Assembly (NCBI RefSeq): GCF_011044975.1
Contig: NZ_JAAKZV010000025.1
Location: 1 to 52,633 of the forward strand
DNA length: 52,633 nt
Origin: Streptomyces coryli
GTDB taxonomy: Bacteria; Actinomycetota; Actinomycetes; Streptomycetales; Streptomycetaceae
Direction: 5' to 3'
The position numbers and the translations under genes are program-made. Positions 1-9,473 of this stretch are shown piece by piece. Numbering within the stretch: position 1 is the first letter of the stretch; the number at the start of each line of letters is the position of its first letter. The notes beneath the pieces were generated by a model. That model worked only from the letters and a program-made list of their open reading frames with translations, did no database searches and had not been told where the DNA came from.

Positions 1-28
1 CTCCCACCCGACCCTCGATGGAGGAATC

Positions 29-2863
29 GTGTCCACGCACCCTGACATGCCCGAAAGATCCCATAGATCCAGCTTATTATCCCGGCGTTCCTTCGCCACA
101 GCGGCCGGCGGCACCCTGGTCGCCCTCGGCGCCGGACAGGCCCTCGCCCGCGCCGCCGACGCCCCGGGCGGGGCCGCCGCGCAGGCGGCTGCTGCCGCCG
201 CCAACGGCCCGTACACGGAGGCCTTCCTCGCTCAGTACGAGAAGATCAAGAACCCGGACAGCGGCTACTTCAGCCCGGACGGCATCCCCTACCACTCCGC
301 CGAGACCCTGATCGTCGAGGCCCCGGACCACGGACACCAGACGACCTCCGAGGCGTTCAGCTTCTGGATCTGGCTGGAGGCGGCGTACGGCCGGGTCACC
401 GGCGACTGGGCCCCCTTCAACAAATCCTGGGAGGTCGCCGAGGCCTCGATCATCCCGCCGCACATCGACCAGCCCACCAACGACTCGTACAGCGCCGCCA
501 AGCCCGCCATCTACGCGCCCGAGCACCCCCAGGTCACCAGCTACCCGGCCGAGCTGACCGCCTCCGTCCCCGTCGGCTCCGACCCCATCGCCGCCGAACT
601 CGCCTCCGCGTACGGGACGATGGACATCTACGGCATGCACTGGCTGATGGACCTCGACAACGTCTACGGCTTCGGCAACAAGCCCGGCACCGGCGACGAG
701 CTCGGCCCCGGCAGGATGGCGTCCTTCGTCAACAGCTACCAGCGCGGCGCGCAGGAGTCCGTCTGGGAGACCATCCCGCAGCCCTCCACCGACCTCTTCA
801 AGTACGGCGGGCCCAACGGCTACCTCGACCTCTTCGTCAAGGACGCCTCGTACGCGAAGCAGTGGAAGTACACCAACGCCCCCGACGCCGACGCGCGCGC
901 CGTGCAGGCCGCCTACTGGGCGCTGACGTGGGCGACGGCGCAGGGCAAGGCGGGCCAGGTGTCCGCCTCCGTGGCCAGGGCCGCGAAGATGGGCGACTAC
1001 CTGCGCTACTCGATGTTCGACAAGTACTTCAAGAAAATCGGCAACTGCACCAGCCCCACCGGGTGCTCGGCCGCCTCAGGGCGCGACGCGCAGCACTACC
1101 TGCTGTCCTGGTACTACGCCTGGGGCGGCTCCTCCGGCACCGGCGGTGGCTGGGCCTGGCGGATCGGCGACGGCATCGCCCACCAGGGCTATCAGAACCC
1201 CCTCGCGGCCTGGGCGCTGTCCACCGTCCCCGCGCTCACCCCCAAGTCGCCGACCGCCAAGGGCGACTGGCAGAAGTCGCTCACCCGGCAGCTGGAGTTC
1301 CTGCGCTGGCTGCAGTCCGCCGAGGGCGGGCTCGCCGGCGGCTGCTCCAACAGCTGGGACGGCCAGTACGGCACCCCGCCGGCCGGCACCCCGACCTTCT
1401 ACGGCATGGCGTACGACTGGCAGCCCGTCTACCACGACCCGCCGTCCAACAACTGGTTCGGCTTCCAGGTCTGGTGCATGGAGCGCGTCGCCCAGTACTA
1501 CTACGTCACCGGCAACGCGGCCGCCAGGACCGTCCTCGACAAGTGGGTGGCCTGGGCCGCCGGGGAGACCACCGTCGGCGCCGACGGCAGCTACCGCTTC
1601 CCCGCCACCCTGCGCTGGACCGGCGCCCCCGACACGTGGAACGCCGCCGCCCCCGGCGCCAACACCGGCCTGCACGTCTCGGTCGTCGACTACGGCGACG
1701 ACGTCGGCGTGGGCGCCGCGCTGGCCATGACGCTGATCTATTACGCCGCGAAGTCCGAGGACGCCGACGCCGCCGGACTCGCCAAGTCACTGCTCGACGC
1801 GATGGCCGCGCACGCCGACGCCAAGGGCATAGCGGTCCCCGAGACCCGCCGCGACTACGACCGCTTCGACGACCCGGTGCACTTCCCCTCGGGCTGGTCC
1901 GGCACCTCCCCGCAGGGCGTCAAGCTGGGTTCCGGCACCACCTTCATCTCGATGCGGCCGTGGCTCAAGCAGGAGCCGGGCTGGTCGAAGGTGCAGGCGT
2001 ACCTCGACGGCGGCGCCCCGCCGGTCTTCACCTACCACCGCTTCTGGGCGCAGGCGGCGCTGGCGCTCTCCTTCGCCTCGTACGCCGAACTCCTCGGCGA
2101 CGAGGGCGACCCCGGCGGCGACGACACCACCCCGCCGACCGTCCCCACGGGCCTCACGGTCACCGCGACCACCAGCACCAGCGTGTCGCTGTCGTGGACC
2201 GCGGCCACCGACGACACCGGCGTGGCGGCGTACGACGTCTACCGCGACGGCACCCCGGCCGGCACCCCGACCGCTACGGCCTACACCGACTCCGGGCTCT
2301 CCGCGTCCACCGCCTACCGTTACCGGGTCGCCGCCCGCGACGCGGCGGGCAACGCCTCCGCACTGTCCGCCGAGGTCACCGGCACCACCAAGGCCGGCGG
2401 CGGTACGGGCGGGGTCAAGGTCCAGTACAAGAGCAGCGACTCCAATGCCACCGACAACGCCATCCGGATGTCCCTGAAGGTCGGCAACACCGGCGGCGGC
2501 GCGCTCTCCCTCTCCACGGTGACCGTCCGCTACTACTTCACCGGCGACGGCGGCCCGTCCACGTACACCACCTGGTGCGACTGGGCGATGCTCGGCGGCT
2601 CCAACATCACCCACAAGGTGGTCGCGCTGAGCAGCCCGAAGGCCGGCGCGGACCGCTACCTGGAGGTCGGCTTCACCGCGGGCGCGGGCAGCGTCGCCGC
2701 GGGCGGCGACTCCGGCGAGATCCAGCTGCGGGTGCACAAGAGCGACTGGTCGAACTTCAACGAGGCGGACGACTACAGCCGCGGCACCAACCCGGCCTTC
2801 TCGGACGCCTCCAAGATCACCGCTCATGTCGGCGGTGAGCTCGTATGGGGGACGGCGCCGTGA
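29..2863 (+). CDS. GH48 exo-acting cellulase with FN3 and CBM3
   Basis: Secreted processive cellulase that would release cellobiose from chain ends of crystalline cellulose. The 944-residue product has a twin-arginine signal (SRRSF at residues 18-22, then a hydrophobic stretch to about 41), a GH48 catalytic domain (about 60-695), an FN3 module opening with DTTPPTVPTGL (about 699-790) and a C-terminal CBM3 (about 797-944, ending GELVWGTAP). Glu108 in TTSEAF aligns with the region of the catalytic acid known in GH48 enzymes; that assignment is from family knowledge. The GTG start is supported by GGAGG 4 nt upstream. It is the first of three cellulase genes; the next start overlaps its stop as GTGA, so translation is probably coupled. 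Only 28 nt of upstream sequence are present, so any CebR-type operator lies outside the window. Confidence 0.93.
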   Translation: MSTHPDMPERSHRSSLLSRRSFATAAGGTLVALGAGQALARAADAPGGAAAQAAAAAANGPYTEAFLAQYEKIKNPDSGYFSPDGIPYHSAETLIVEAPDHGHQTTSEAFSFWIWLEAAYGRVTGDWAPFNKSWEVAEASIIPPHIDQPTNDSYSAAKPAIYAPEHPQVTSYPAELTASVPVGSDPIAAELASAYGTMDIYGMHWLMDLDNVYGFGNKPGTGDELGPGRMASFVNSYQRGAQESVWETIPQPSTDLFKYGGPNGYLDLFVKDASYAKQWKYTNAPDADARAVQAAYWALTWATAQGKAGQVSASVARAAKMGDYLRYSMFDKYFKKIGNCTSPTGCSAASGRDAQHYLLSWYYAWGGSSGTGGGWAWRIGDGIAHQGYQNPLAAWALSTVPALTPKSPTAKGDWQKSLTRQLEFLRWLQSAEGGLAGGCSNSWDGQYGTPPAGTPTFYGMAYDWQPVYHDPPSNNWFGFQVWCMERVAQYYYVTGNAAARTVLDKWVAWAAGETTVGADGSYRFPATLRWTGAPDTWNAAAPGANTGLHVSVVDYGDDVGVGAALAMTLIYYAAKSEDADAAGLAKSLLDAMAAHADAKGIAVPETRRDYDRFDDPVHFPSGWSGTSPQGVKLGSGTTFISMRPWLKQEPGWSKVQAYLDGGAPPVFTYHRFWAQAALALSFASYAELLGDEGDPGGDDTTPPTVPTGLTVTATTSTSVSLSWTAATDDTGVAAYDVYRDGTPAGTPTATAYTDSGLSASTAYRYRVAARDAAGNASALSAEVTGTTKAGGGTGGVKVQYKSSDSNATDNAIRMSLKVGNTGGGALSLSTVTVRYYFTGDGGPSTYTTWCDWAMLGGSNITHKVVALSSPKAGADRYLEVGFTAGAGSVAAGGDSGEIQLRVHKSDWSNFNEADDYSRGTNPAFSDASKITAHVGGELVWGTAP

Positions 2864-4395
2864 GGAGACGTCAGCTGCGCGGCGCGCTCGCCGCGGCCGC
2901 CGCGGGCATCCTGCTCGCCGGGCTCGCGCTGTTCACCGGCGCGGGCCGGGCGGCGGCCGCGACGATCACCGACTGCACCCAGTGGGGCACCACCGCGATG
3001 CAGGGCGGCGCCTACACGTACCAGCAGAACGAGTGGAACTCAACGGCCCGGCAGTGCGCCAGCATCGACACCGAGACCGGCGCCTGGAAGCTGACCGAGG
3101 CGAACTTCTCGCTCACCACGGCCGGGCCACCGGCCACGTATCCGTCGAGCTACAAGGGCTGTCACTGGGGCGCGTGCACCGCGAACAGCGGCCTGCCGAT
3201 CAAGGTGAGCGAACTGGGCAGCGCCCGCTCGACCTTCGACACCACCCAGGTCGCCTCCGGCGCCTGGAACGCCGCGTACGACCTGTGGTTCAACTCCACG
3301 CCCACCACCGACGACCAGCCGGACGGCACCGAGGTGATGATCTGGATCAACCACCGCGGCGGCGTCCAGCCCATCGGCTCCCGCACGGCCACCTTCACCG
3401 CGGACGGGCGGACGTGGGACGTGTGGACAGGGCCCGGCGCCTCCGGGTGGAAGGTCATCTCGTACGTGCTGCAGGGCGGCGCCACCGCGGTGCGGGACCT
3501 CGACGTGAAGGACCTCGTCGACGACGCCACCGCACGCGGCCAGATCAACCCCGCGCACTACCTGATCGACGCCGAGGCCGGCTTCGAGATCTGGCAGGGC
3601 GGCCAGGGGCTGGGCGTGAACTCCTTTACGTTCGAGGCCAGTAAGGACACGGGGGGCGACGAGGACACCACGCCGCCGACCGCGCCCCGCGACCTGCGGT
3701 CCACCGGGTCGACCTCGTCGTCCGCCGCGCTGGCCTGGGATCCCGCCACGGACAACACCGGCGTCACGGCGTACGACGTCTACCGCGGCGGCACGCGCGT
3801 CGGCTCCACCGGCGGCACGACGTACACCGACACGGGGCTGGCGGCGTCCACCGCGTACAGCTACACCGTGCGCGCCCGCGACGCGGCCGGGAATGTCTCG
3901 CCGCCCGCGGGGCCGGTGAGTGTCACCACGCAGCCGGGCGGTGGCACCGGGGACGGCGATCTGAAGGTGCAGTACAAGACCAGCGATACGAGCTCGTCGG
4001 ACAACGCGATCAGGATGAGCCTGCAGTTGGTCAACACGGGCAGCAGTGCGCGCAGCCTGAAGGACGTTGAGATCCGCTACTGGTTCGGCGACGAGGCCTC
4101 CTCGTACAGCACGTGGTGCGACTGGGCGCAGCTGGGCTGTTCGAACCTCACCCACTCGGTGTCCACGAACGGCACGGCGACCGGGGCGAACCGCTATCTG
4201 AAGGTGAACGTCACCGGCGGCTCGCTCGCCGCGGGCGCCTCGACCGGCGATATCCAGCTGCGGCTGCACCGCAGCGACTGGTCGAACTTCAACGAGGCCG
4301 ACGACTACAGCCACGGGACCGCGAGTTCATACGCGGACGCGCCGAAGATCGGCGTCTACTCCGGCGGCGAACTGCTGTGGGGCACCGCGCCCTGA
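2860..4395 (+). CDS. GH12 endoglucanase with FN3 and CBM3
   Basis: Secreted endo-beta-1,4-glucanase. I chose GTG at 2860, which overlaps the upstream stop by 4 nt and has GGGGG 8 nt before it; ATG at 2845 is in frame but lies inside the preceding gene and lacks this spacing. The 511-residue product starts with a Sec-type signal peptide (MRRRQLRGAL, then an Ala/Leu-rich core, likely cleaved after the Ala run near residue 34). The GH12 domain covers about 35-265: Glu in GTEVMIW fits the nucleophile and Glu in GFEIWQGG fits the acid/base of the family. FN3 (about 268-359) and CBM3 (about 366-511) follow. The FN3-CBM3 coding DNA is nearly the same as in the next gene. The enzyme should cut internal bonds and create ends for the neighbouring GH48 and GH6 enzymes. 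Confidence 0.92.
   Translation: MRRRQLRGALAAAAAGILLAGLALFTGAGRAAAATITDCTQWGTTAMQGGAYTYQQNEWNSTARQCASIDTETGAWKLTEANFSLTTAGPPATYPSSYKGCHWGACTANSGLPIKVSELGSARSTFDTTQVASGAWNAAYDLWFNSTPTTDDQPDGTEVMIWINHRGGVQPIGSRTATFTADGRTWDVWTGPGASGWKVISYVLQGGATAVRDLDVKDLVDDATARGQINPAHYLIDAEAGFEIWQGGQGLGVNSFTFEASKDTGGDEDTTPPTAPRDLRSTGSTSSSAALAWDPATDNTGVTAYDVYRGGTRVGSTGGTTYTDTGLAASTAYSYTVRARDAAGNVSPPAGPVSVTTQPGGGTGDGDLKVQYKTSDTSSSDNAIRMSLQLVNTGSSARSLKDVEIRYWFGDEASSYSTWCDWAQLGCSNLTHSVSTNGTATGANRYLKVNVTGGSLAAGASTGDIQLRLHRSDWSNFNEADDYSHGTASSYADAPKIGVYSGGELLWGTAP
3958..4395 (+). repeat. CBM3-coding repeat, copy 1
   Basis: DNA coding for the CBM3 tail of the GH12 enzyme. It aligns without gaps to 6178-6615 at a constant offset of 2220 nt. 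Two stretches are identical to the base: 4207-4271 (65 nt) and 4275-4359 (85 nt). This points to recent duplication or gene conversion. Confidence 0.9.
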
Positions 4396-4410
4396 TCCAC
4401 CCCCAAGACA

Positions 4411-4454
4411 CCCGGTGGCGGGAGTCCTTCCCGCTGCCCCTTCCCGCCACCGGG
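4411..4454 (+). terminator. Hairpin between the GH12 and GH6 genes
   Basis: Perfect 13-bp stem, 4411-4423 (CCCGGTGGCGGGA) with 4442-4454, and an 18-nt loop. There is no U-tract, which is common for Streptomyces terminators. It may end the GH48-GH12 transcript, act as a partial terminator before the GH6 gene, or protect mRNA ends. Confidence 0.6.
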
Positions 4455-4497
4455 GCACGTACGTGCAGCCTTATCCGAGAGGAGCACCAGAGCCGCG

Positions 4498-6615
4498 ATG
4501 AACACCACCACGCACCTCAGACGCAGGAGCCGCTTCAGGAGGCTCGCCGCGCTGCTGCCGGCGTTCGCCATGGGCGCCGCGCTCAGCGTCGCGCTGCCGG
4601 CCTCGCCCGCCGCGGCCGCCCGCGTCGACAACCCGTACGTGGGCGCCAAGCCCTACGTCAACCCCGACTGGTCCGCCAAGGCCAAGGCCGAGCCGGGCGG
4701 CTCCGCCATCGCCGACCAGCCCAGCTTCGTCTGGATGGACCGGATCGCCGCGATCACCGGCACCGCCAACGGCCGCGGCCTGCGCGCCCACCTCGACCAC
4801 GCGCTGACGCAGGGCGCCACGCTCTTCCAGGTCGTCATCTACGACCTGCCGGGCCGTGACTGCTCGGCGCTCGCCTCCAACGGCGAGCTGAAGGCGGAGG
4901 AGCTCGGCCGGTACAAGGCCGAGTACATCGACCCGATCGCGGCGATCCTCGCCGACCCGAAGTACGCGGCACTGCGGATCTCCGCGCTGATCGAGCCGGA
5001 CTCGCTGCCCAACATGGTCACCAACGCGGGCAGTGCGGCCGGCGCCACGGAGGCCTGCCGGCACGTGAAGGAGCTGGGGTCGTACGAGAAGGGCGTCGGC
5101 TACGCGCTGAACAAGCTCGGCGACATCCCCAACGTCTACAACTACATCGACGCGGGCCACCACGGCTGGCTCGGCTGGGACACCAACTTCGACCCGGCGG
5201 TGGACCAGTTCAAGAAGGCCGCCACCACCGAGGGCGCGACGGTCGACGACGTGCACGGCTTCATCGTCAATACCGCCAACTACAACGCGGTGAAGGAGCC
5301 GCACTTCAAGGTCACGGACTCGGTGAACGGCACCACCGTGCGCCAGTCCAAGTGGGTCGACTGGAACTACTACGTCGACGAGCTGTCCTTCGCCCAGGCG
5401 CTGCGCGACCGCCTGGTCAGCCGCGGCGGCTTCAACTCCGGCCTCGGCATGCTCATCGACACCGCCCGCAGCGGCTGGGGCGGCACCGCCCGGCCCACCG
5501 GCCCCGGCCCGATGACGTCGGTGGACGGCTACGTCAACGGCAGCCGCGTCGACCGCCGTATCCACACCGGCAACTGGTGCAACCAGGAGGGTGCCGGTGT
5601 CGGCGAGCGCCCGAAGACCGCGCCCGAGCCGGGCATCGACGCGTACGTGTGGGCCAAGCCCCCGGGCGAGTCGGACGGCAACAGCAAGCCCATCGACAAT
5701 GACGAGGGCAAGGGCTTCGACCGGATGTGCGACCCGACGTACGGGGGCAACGACCGCAACGGCAACAACCCGACCGGCGCCATGGCGGACGCCCCGCTGG
5801 CCGGCCACTGGTTCTCGGCACAGTTCCGGATGCTGCTGGCCAACGCCTACCCGCCGCTGGACGGCGGCGGCGACCCGGGCGACGACACCGAGGCGCCGAG
5901 CGTCCCGGCGGGACTGAAGACGACGTCTGCCACCTCGTCGTCCGTGTCGCTGTCCTGGACAGCCTCGACGGACAACGTGGGCGTCGCGTCGTACGACGTC
6001 TACCGCAACGGGACCCTCGTCGGCTCCACCGGCGGCACGACGTACACCGACAGCGGCCTCACCGCCTCCACCACCTACCAGTACAAGGTGCGGGCGCGGG
6101 ACGCCGCCGGGAACGCCTCGGCCCAGTCCGCGCAGGTCGCCGGCACGACGACCGCGGGCGGCGGGCCCGGGACCGGCAATCTGAAGGTGCAGTACAAGAC
6201 CAGCGATACGGGCATGACGGACAACGCGATCCGGATGAGCCTGCAGCTGGTCAACACCGGCAGCAGCGCGCAAAGCCTGAAGGACGTCGAGATCCGCTAC
6301 TGGTTCGGCGACGAGGCGTCCTCGTACACGACCTGGTGCGATTGGGCGCAGATCGGCTGCTCGAACCTTACCCACTCGGTGTCGGCGAACGGTTCGGCGA
6401 CCGGGGCAAACCGCTATCTGAAGGTCAACGTCACCGGCGGCTCGCTCGCCGCGGGCGCCTCGACCGGCGATATCCAGCTGCGGCTGCACCGGGCCGACTG
6501 GTCGAACTTCAACGAGGCCGACGACTACAGCCACGGGACCGCGAGTTCATACGCGGACGCGCCGAAGATCGGCGTCTACGCGGCCGGCGAACTGCTGTGG
6601 GGCACCGCCCCGTAA
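4498..6615 (+). CDS. GH6 cellobiohydrolase with FN3 and CBM3
   Basis: Secreted GH6 cellulase of 705 residues. A signal peptide (Arg-rich start, hydrophobic core, cleavage near SPAAAA at about 42) precedes a catalytic domain of about 420 residues, FN3 (about 462-552) and CBM3 (about 560-705). Both classical GH6 signatures are present: VIYDLPGRDC (Asp121) and ALIEPDSLPN (Asp168, the expected catalytic acid). The catalytic domain is longer than in typical GH6 endoglucanases and has extra loop sequence, like Cel6B-type exoglucanases, so I favour a cellobiohydrolase acting from non-reducing ends. The start has GAGAGGAG upstream. It follows a hairpin at 4411-4454 and is followed by a strong bidirectional terminator. 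GH48, GH12 and GH6 activities are complementary in cellulose breakdown. Confidence 0.92.
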   Translation: MNTTTHLRRRSRFRRLAALLPAFAMGAALSVALPASPAAAARVDNPYVGAKPYVNPDWSAKAKAEPGGSAIADQPSFVWMDRIAAITGTANGRGLRAHLDHALTQGATLFQVVIYDLPGRDCSALASNGELKAEELGRYKAEYIDPIAAILADPKYAALRISALIEPDSLPNMVTNAGSAAGATEACRHVKELGSYEKGVGYALNKLGDIPNVYNYIDAGHHGWLGWDTNFDPAVDQFKKAATTEGATVDDVHGFIVNTANYNAVKEPHFKVTDSVNGTTVRQSKWVDWNYYVDELSFAQALRDRLVSRGGFNSGLGMLIDTARSGWGGTARPTGPGPMTSVDGYVNGSRVDRRIHTGNWCNQEGAGVGERPKTAPEPGIDAYVWAKPPGESDGNSKPIDNDEGKGFDRMCDPTYGGNDRNGNNPTGAMADAPLAGHWFSAQFRMLLANAYPPLDGGGDPGDDTEAPSVPAGLKTTSATSSSVSLSWTASTDNVGVASYDVYRNGTLVGSTGGTTYTDSGLTASTTYQYKVRARDAAGNASAQSAQVAGTTTAGGGPGTGNLKVQYKTSDTGMTDNAIRMSLQLVNTGSSAQSLKDVEIRYWFGDEASSYTTWCDWAQIGCSNLTHSVSANGSATGANRYLKVNVTGGSLAAGASTGDIQLRLHRADWSNFNEADDYSHGTASSYADAPKIGVYAAGELLWGTAP
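6178..6615 (+). repeat. CBM3-coding repeat, copy 2
   Basis: CBM3-coding tail of the GH6 gene, the partner of 3958-4395. Identity includes many third codon positions; the GH48 CBM3 at about 2417-2863 is clearly more diverged at both DNA and protein level. Confidence 0.9.
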
Positions 6616-6650
6616 TCCGAATGGAGGCCTGACCCACGTACGGCGCAAAG

Positions 6651-6681
6651 CGCCCCCGGTGCGGGTTCCGCACCGGGGGCG
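6651..6681. terminator. Bidirectional terminator between convergent transcripts
   Basis: A 14-bp perfect inverted repeat, 6651-6664 with 6668-6681, and a 3-nt loop (GTT). It lies between the GH6 stop (6615, + strand) and the sdaA stop (6692, - strand), so it can end both transcripts. Confidence 0.85.
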
Positions 6682-6691
6682 TGCCGTCGGT

Positions 6692-8080
6692 TCAGCACTC
6701 GATGACGTTCACCGCGAGCCCGCCCCGCGCCGTCTCCTTGTACTTGACCTTCATGTCGGCGCCCGTCTCCTTCATCGTCTTGATGGCCTTGTCGAGCGAG
6801 ACGAAGTGGTGGCCGTCGCCGCGCAGGGCCATCCGGGCGGCGGTGACCGCCTTGACCGCGGCCATGCCGTTGCGTTCGATGCAGGGGATCTGGACCAGGC
6901 CGCCGACCGGGTCGCAGGTGAGGCCGAGGTTGTGCTCGATGCCGATCTCGGCGGCGTTCTCGACCTGTTCCGGGGTGCCGCCCAGCACCTCCGCGAGGCC
7001 GCCCGCGGCCATGGAGCAGGCGGAGCCGACCTCGCCCTGGCAGCCGACCTCGGCGCCGGAGATGGAGGCGTTCTCCTTGAAGAGCATGCCGATCGCGCCC
7101 GCGGCAAGGAGGAAGCGGACGATCGAGTCCTCGTCGTCGGCCACCCCGGGGACGAAGTCCCGCGCGTAATGCAGCACCGCCGGGATGATGCCCGCGGCGC
7201 CGTTCGTCGGGGCGGTGACCACGCGGCCGCCCGCGGCGTTCTCCTCGTTGACGGCCATCGCGTAGAGCGTCGTCCACTCCATCGCGTGCGTCTCACGCAG
7301 GCCCTCGGCGCGCAGCTGGCGGGCCGAAGTGGCGGCGCGGCGGCGGACCTTGAGACCGCCCGGGAGGATGCCCTCCTTGGTCAGGCCGCGGCGGACGCAC
7401 TCCTGCATCACCCGCCAGAGCTCCAGCAGCCCGGCCCGGATCTCCTCTTCGGTACGCCAGGCCTTCTCGTTCTCCAGCATCAGCGCCGAGATCGACAGGC
7501 CCGTCTCGCGGGCCATCCGCACCATCTCGTCGCCGGTACGGAACGGGTACTTCAGCACCGTGTCGTCCAGCTTGATGCGGTCCTCGCCGACCGCGTCCTC
7601 GTCGACGACGAAGCCGCCGCCCACCGAGTAGTACGTCTTCTCCAGCAGCGGCGTCCCGGCGGCGTCGTACGCGAAGAGCGTCATGCCGTTCGCGTGGTAC
7701 GGCAGCGAGCGCCGGCGGTGCAGGATCAGCTGCGACGGCTGGTCGAAGTCGATCTCGTGCGCCTCGCCTATCTCGGCGCCGAGCAGCCGCAGGCGGCCTG
7801 AGGTGCGGATACGTTCCACCTCGCTGTCCGCCCACTCCACGTCCACCGTGCGCGGGGAGTAGCCCTCGAGGCCGAGCAGCACCGCCTTCGGGGTGCCGTG
7901 GCCGTGGCCGGTGGCGCCGAGGGAGCCGAAGAGTTCGGCGCGGACGGAGGCGGTGTGCGCCAGCACGCCGTCGTTCTTCAGCCGGCGGGCGAACATGCGC
8001 GCGGCGCGCATCGGGCCGACCGTGTGCGAGCTCGACGGGCCGATGCCGATCGAGAAGAGGTCGAAGACGGAGATGGCCAC
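6692..8080 (-). CDS. sdaA: L-serine ammonia-lyase (L-serine dehydratase), iron-sulfur type
   Basis: Deaminates L-serine to pyruvate and ammonia in the cytoplasm. The 462-residue product has the fused beta and alpha domains of the bacterial single-chain enzyme. The N-terminus [20 protein letters not shown] is typical, and cysteines in [11 protein letters not shown] and [14 protein letters not shown] are placed like the [4Fe-4S] ligands of the family. AAGGAG lies 9 nt before the ATG. It is the last gene of the gcvT-gcvH-glyA-sdaA series, 112 nt after glyA with a hairpin between them. In this setting it would drain serine made from glycine into central metabolism. The protein call is firm; membership of the same transcript is inferred from spacing and direction. 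Confidence 0.95.
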   Translation of the reverse strand: MAISVFDLFSIGIGPSSSHTVGPMRAARMFARRLKNDGVLAHTASVRAELFGSLGATGHGHGTPKAVLLGLEGYSPRTVDVEWADSEVERIRTSGRLRLLGAEIGEAHEIDFDQPSQLILHRRRSLPYHANGMTLFAYDAAGTPLLEKTYYSVGGGFVVDEDAVGEDRIKLDDTVLKYPFRTGDEMVRMARETGLSISALMLENEKAWRTEEEIRAGLLELWRVMQECVRRGLTKEGILPGGLKVRRRAATSARQLRAEGLRETHAMEWTTLYAMAVNEENAAGGRVVTAPTNGAAGIIPAVLHYARDFVPGVADDEDSIVRFLLAAGAIGMLFKENASISGAEVGCQGEVGSACSMAAGGLAEVLGGTPEQVENAAEIGIEHNLGLTCDPVGGLVQIPCIERNGMAAVKAVTAARMALRGDGHHFVSLDKAIKTMKETGADMKVKYKETARGGLAVNVIEC

Positions 8081-8134
8081 GGTGGCAGGACTCCTTTGTC
8101 CGGTCGTGGGTGAACCGGTGACGGGGGTGCAGCA

Positions 8135-8178
8135 GGGGGCAGAGAGCGCGACTTGGGCTTGCGCGCTGCCCTGCCCCC
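8135..8178. terminator. Hairpin between glyA and sdaA
   Basis: Two stacked stems, 8135-8142/8171-8178 (GGGGGCAG/CTGCCCCC) and 8145-8150/8162-8167 (AGCGCG/CGCGCT), with small internal bulges. Read on the - strand it sits about 15 nt after the glyA stop and before the sdaA ribosome-binding site. It could lower sdaA relative to glyA or mark a processing site. Read on the + strand the 3' side is T-rich, but no + strand gene precedes it. Confidence 0.5.
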
Positions 8179-8192
8179 GTTCGTATTGCTTT

Positions 8193-9461
8193 TTACAGAC
8201 TCGGGTACAGCGGGTGCTTCTCCGCCAGGGCCGAGACCCGGGCGGCGAGCGCCTTCTGCTTGTCCTCGTCGTACGACGGCTTCAGCGCCTCCGCGATCAC
8301 GTCCGCGACCTCACGGAAGTCGTCCGCCGTAAAGCCACGGGTAGCCAGCGCGGGCGCGCCGATGCGCAGTCCCGAGGTCACCATCGGCGGCCGCGGGTCG
8401 TTCGGGACCGCGTTGCGGTTGACCGTGATGCCGATCTCGTGCAGCCGGTCCTCGGCCTGCTGGCCGTCGAGATCGGACTTGCGCAGGTCCACCAGGACCA
8501 GATGCACGTCCGTGCCGCCCGACAGCACCGAGACGCCGGCCTCGACCGCGTCCGGCTGCAGCAGCCGCTCGGCGAGAATCTTCGCGCCTTCCAGCGTACG
8601 ACGCTGGCGCTCCTTGAACTCCTCGCCCGCCGCGATCTTGAAGGAGACCGCCTTGGCCGCGATCACATGCTCCAGCGGGCCACCCTGCTGACCGGGGAAG
8701 ACCGCCGAGTTGATCTTCTTCGCCAGCTCCTGCTTGGACAGGATCACGCCACCGCGCGGCCCGCCGAGGGTCTTGTGCGTCGTGGTCGTGACGATGTCCG
8801 CGTACGGGACGGGGTTCGGGTGCAGCCCCGCCGCCACCAGGCCCGCGAAGTGCGCCATGTCGACCATGAGCAGCGCGCCGGTCTCGTCCGCGATCCGCCG
8901 GAAGGCGGCGAAGTCCAGCTGCCGCGGGTAGGCGGACCAGCCGGCGATGATCAGCTGCGGCCGGTGCTCCTTGGCGAGCCGCTCGACCTCTTCCATGTCG
9001 ACCTCGCCGGACTCCTCGTCGACGTGGTACGCGGCCACGTTGTAGAGCTTGCCGGAGAAGTTGATCTTCATGCCGTGGGTGAGGTGGCCGCCGTGCGCCA
9101 GGTCCAGGCCGAGGATGGTGTCGCCAGGCTTGAGCACGGCGAACATCGCCGCGGCGTTCGCCGAGGCGCCGGAGTGCGGCTGCACGTTCGCGGCCTCGGC
9201 GCCGAAGAGCGCCTTGATCCGCTCGCGGGCCAGGTCCTCGACCACGTCGACGTGCTCGCAGCCGCCGTAGTAGCGGCGGCCCGGATAGCCCTCCGCGTAC
9301 TTGTTGGTGAGCACCGAGCCCTGCGCCTCCAGCACCGACACCGGCGCGAAGTTCTCGGAGGCGATCATCTCCAGGGTGGACTGCTGGCGGTGCAGCTCGG
9401 CGTCCACGGCGGCGGCGACCTCGGGGTCGACCGTCTTGAGGGAGTCGTTGAGAAGCGTCAT
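8193..9461 (-). CDS. glyA: Serine hydroxymethyltransferase
   Basis: PLP enzyme of 422 residues that interconverts glycine plus 5,10-methylene-tetrahydrofolate with serine plus tetrahydrofolate. The PLP-lysine motif [14 protein letters not shown] and other family blocks ([27 protein letters not shown]) are present and the length is normal. The start is only 12 nt from the gcvH stop, so the two are very likely co-transcribed. Next to gcvT and gcvH it would use the one-carbon unit released from one glycine to make serine from a second one. Streptomycetes usually carry a second glyA elsewhere (general knowledge), so this copy may be the catabolic one. Confidence 0.96.
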   Translation of the reverse strand: MTLLNDSLKTVDPEVAAAVDAELHRQQSTLEMIASENFAPVSVLEAQGSVLTNKYAEGYPGRRYYGGCEHVDVVEDLARERIKALFGAEAANVQPHSGASANAAAMFAVLKPGDTILGLDLAHGGHLTHGMKINFSGKLYNVAAYHVDEESGEVDMEEVERLAKEHRPQLIIAGWSAYPRQLDFAAFRRIADETGALLMVDMAHFAGLVAAGLHPNPVPYADIVTTTTHKTLGGPRGGVILSKQELAKKINSAVFPGQQGGPLEHVIAAKAVSFKIAAGEEFKERQRRTLEGAKILAERLLQPDAVEAGVSVLSGGTDVHLVLVDLRKSDLDGQQAEDRLHEIGITVNRNAVPNDPRPPMVTSGLRIGAPALATRGFTADDFREVADVIAEALKPSYDEDKQKALAARVSALAEKHPLYPSL

Positions 9462-9473
9462 CAGTTACGTACC

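Noticed and set aside
2845-2859. ATG 2845 as start of the GH12 gene
   Set aside because: It adds five residues before a normal signal peptide and lacks a ribosome-binding site; GTG 2860 has GGGGG at 8 nt and the typical 4-nt stop-start overlap.
4396-4497. Possible CebR operator (TGGGAGCGCTCCCA-like) between cellulase genes
   Set aside because: No match found here; the only structure is the hairpin 4411-4454. The promoter region of the first cellulase is outside the window.
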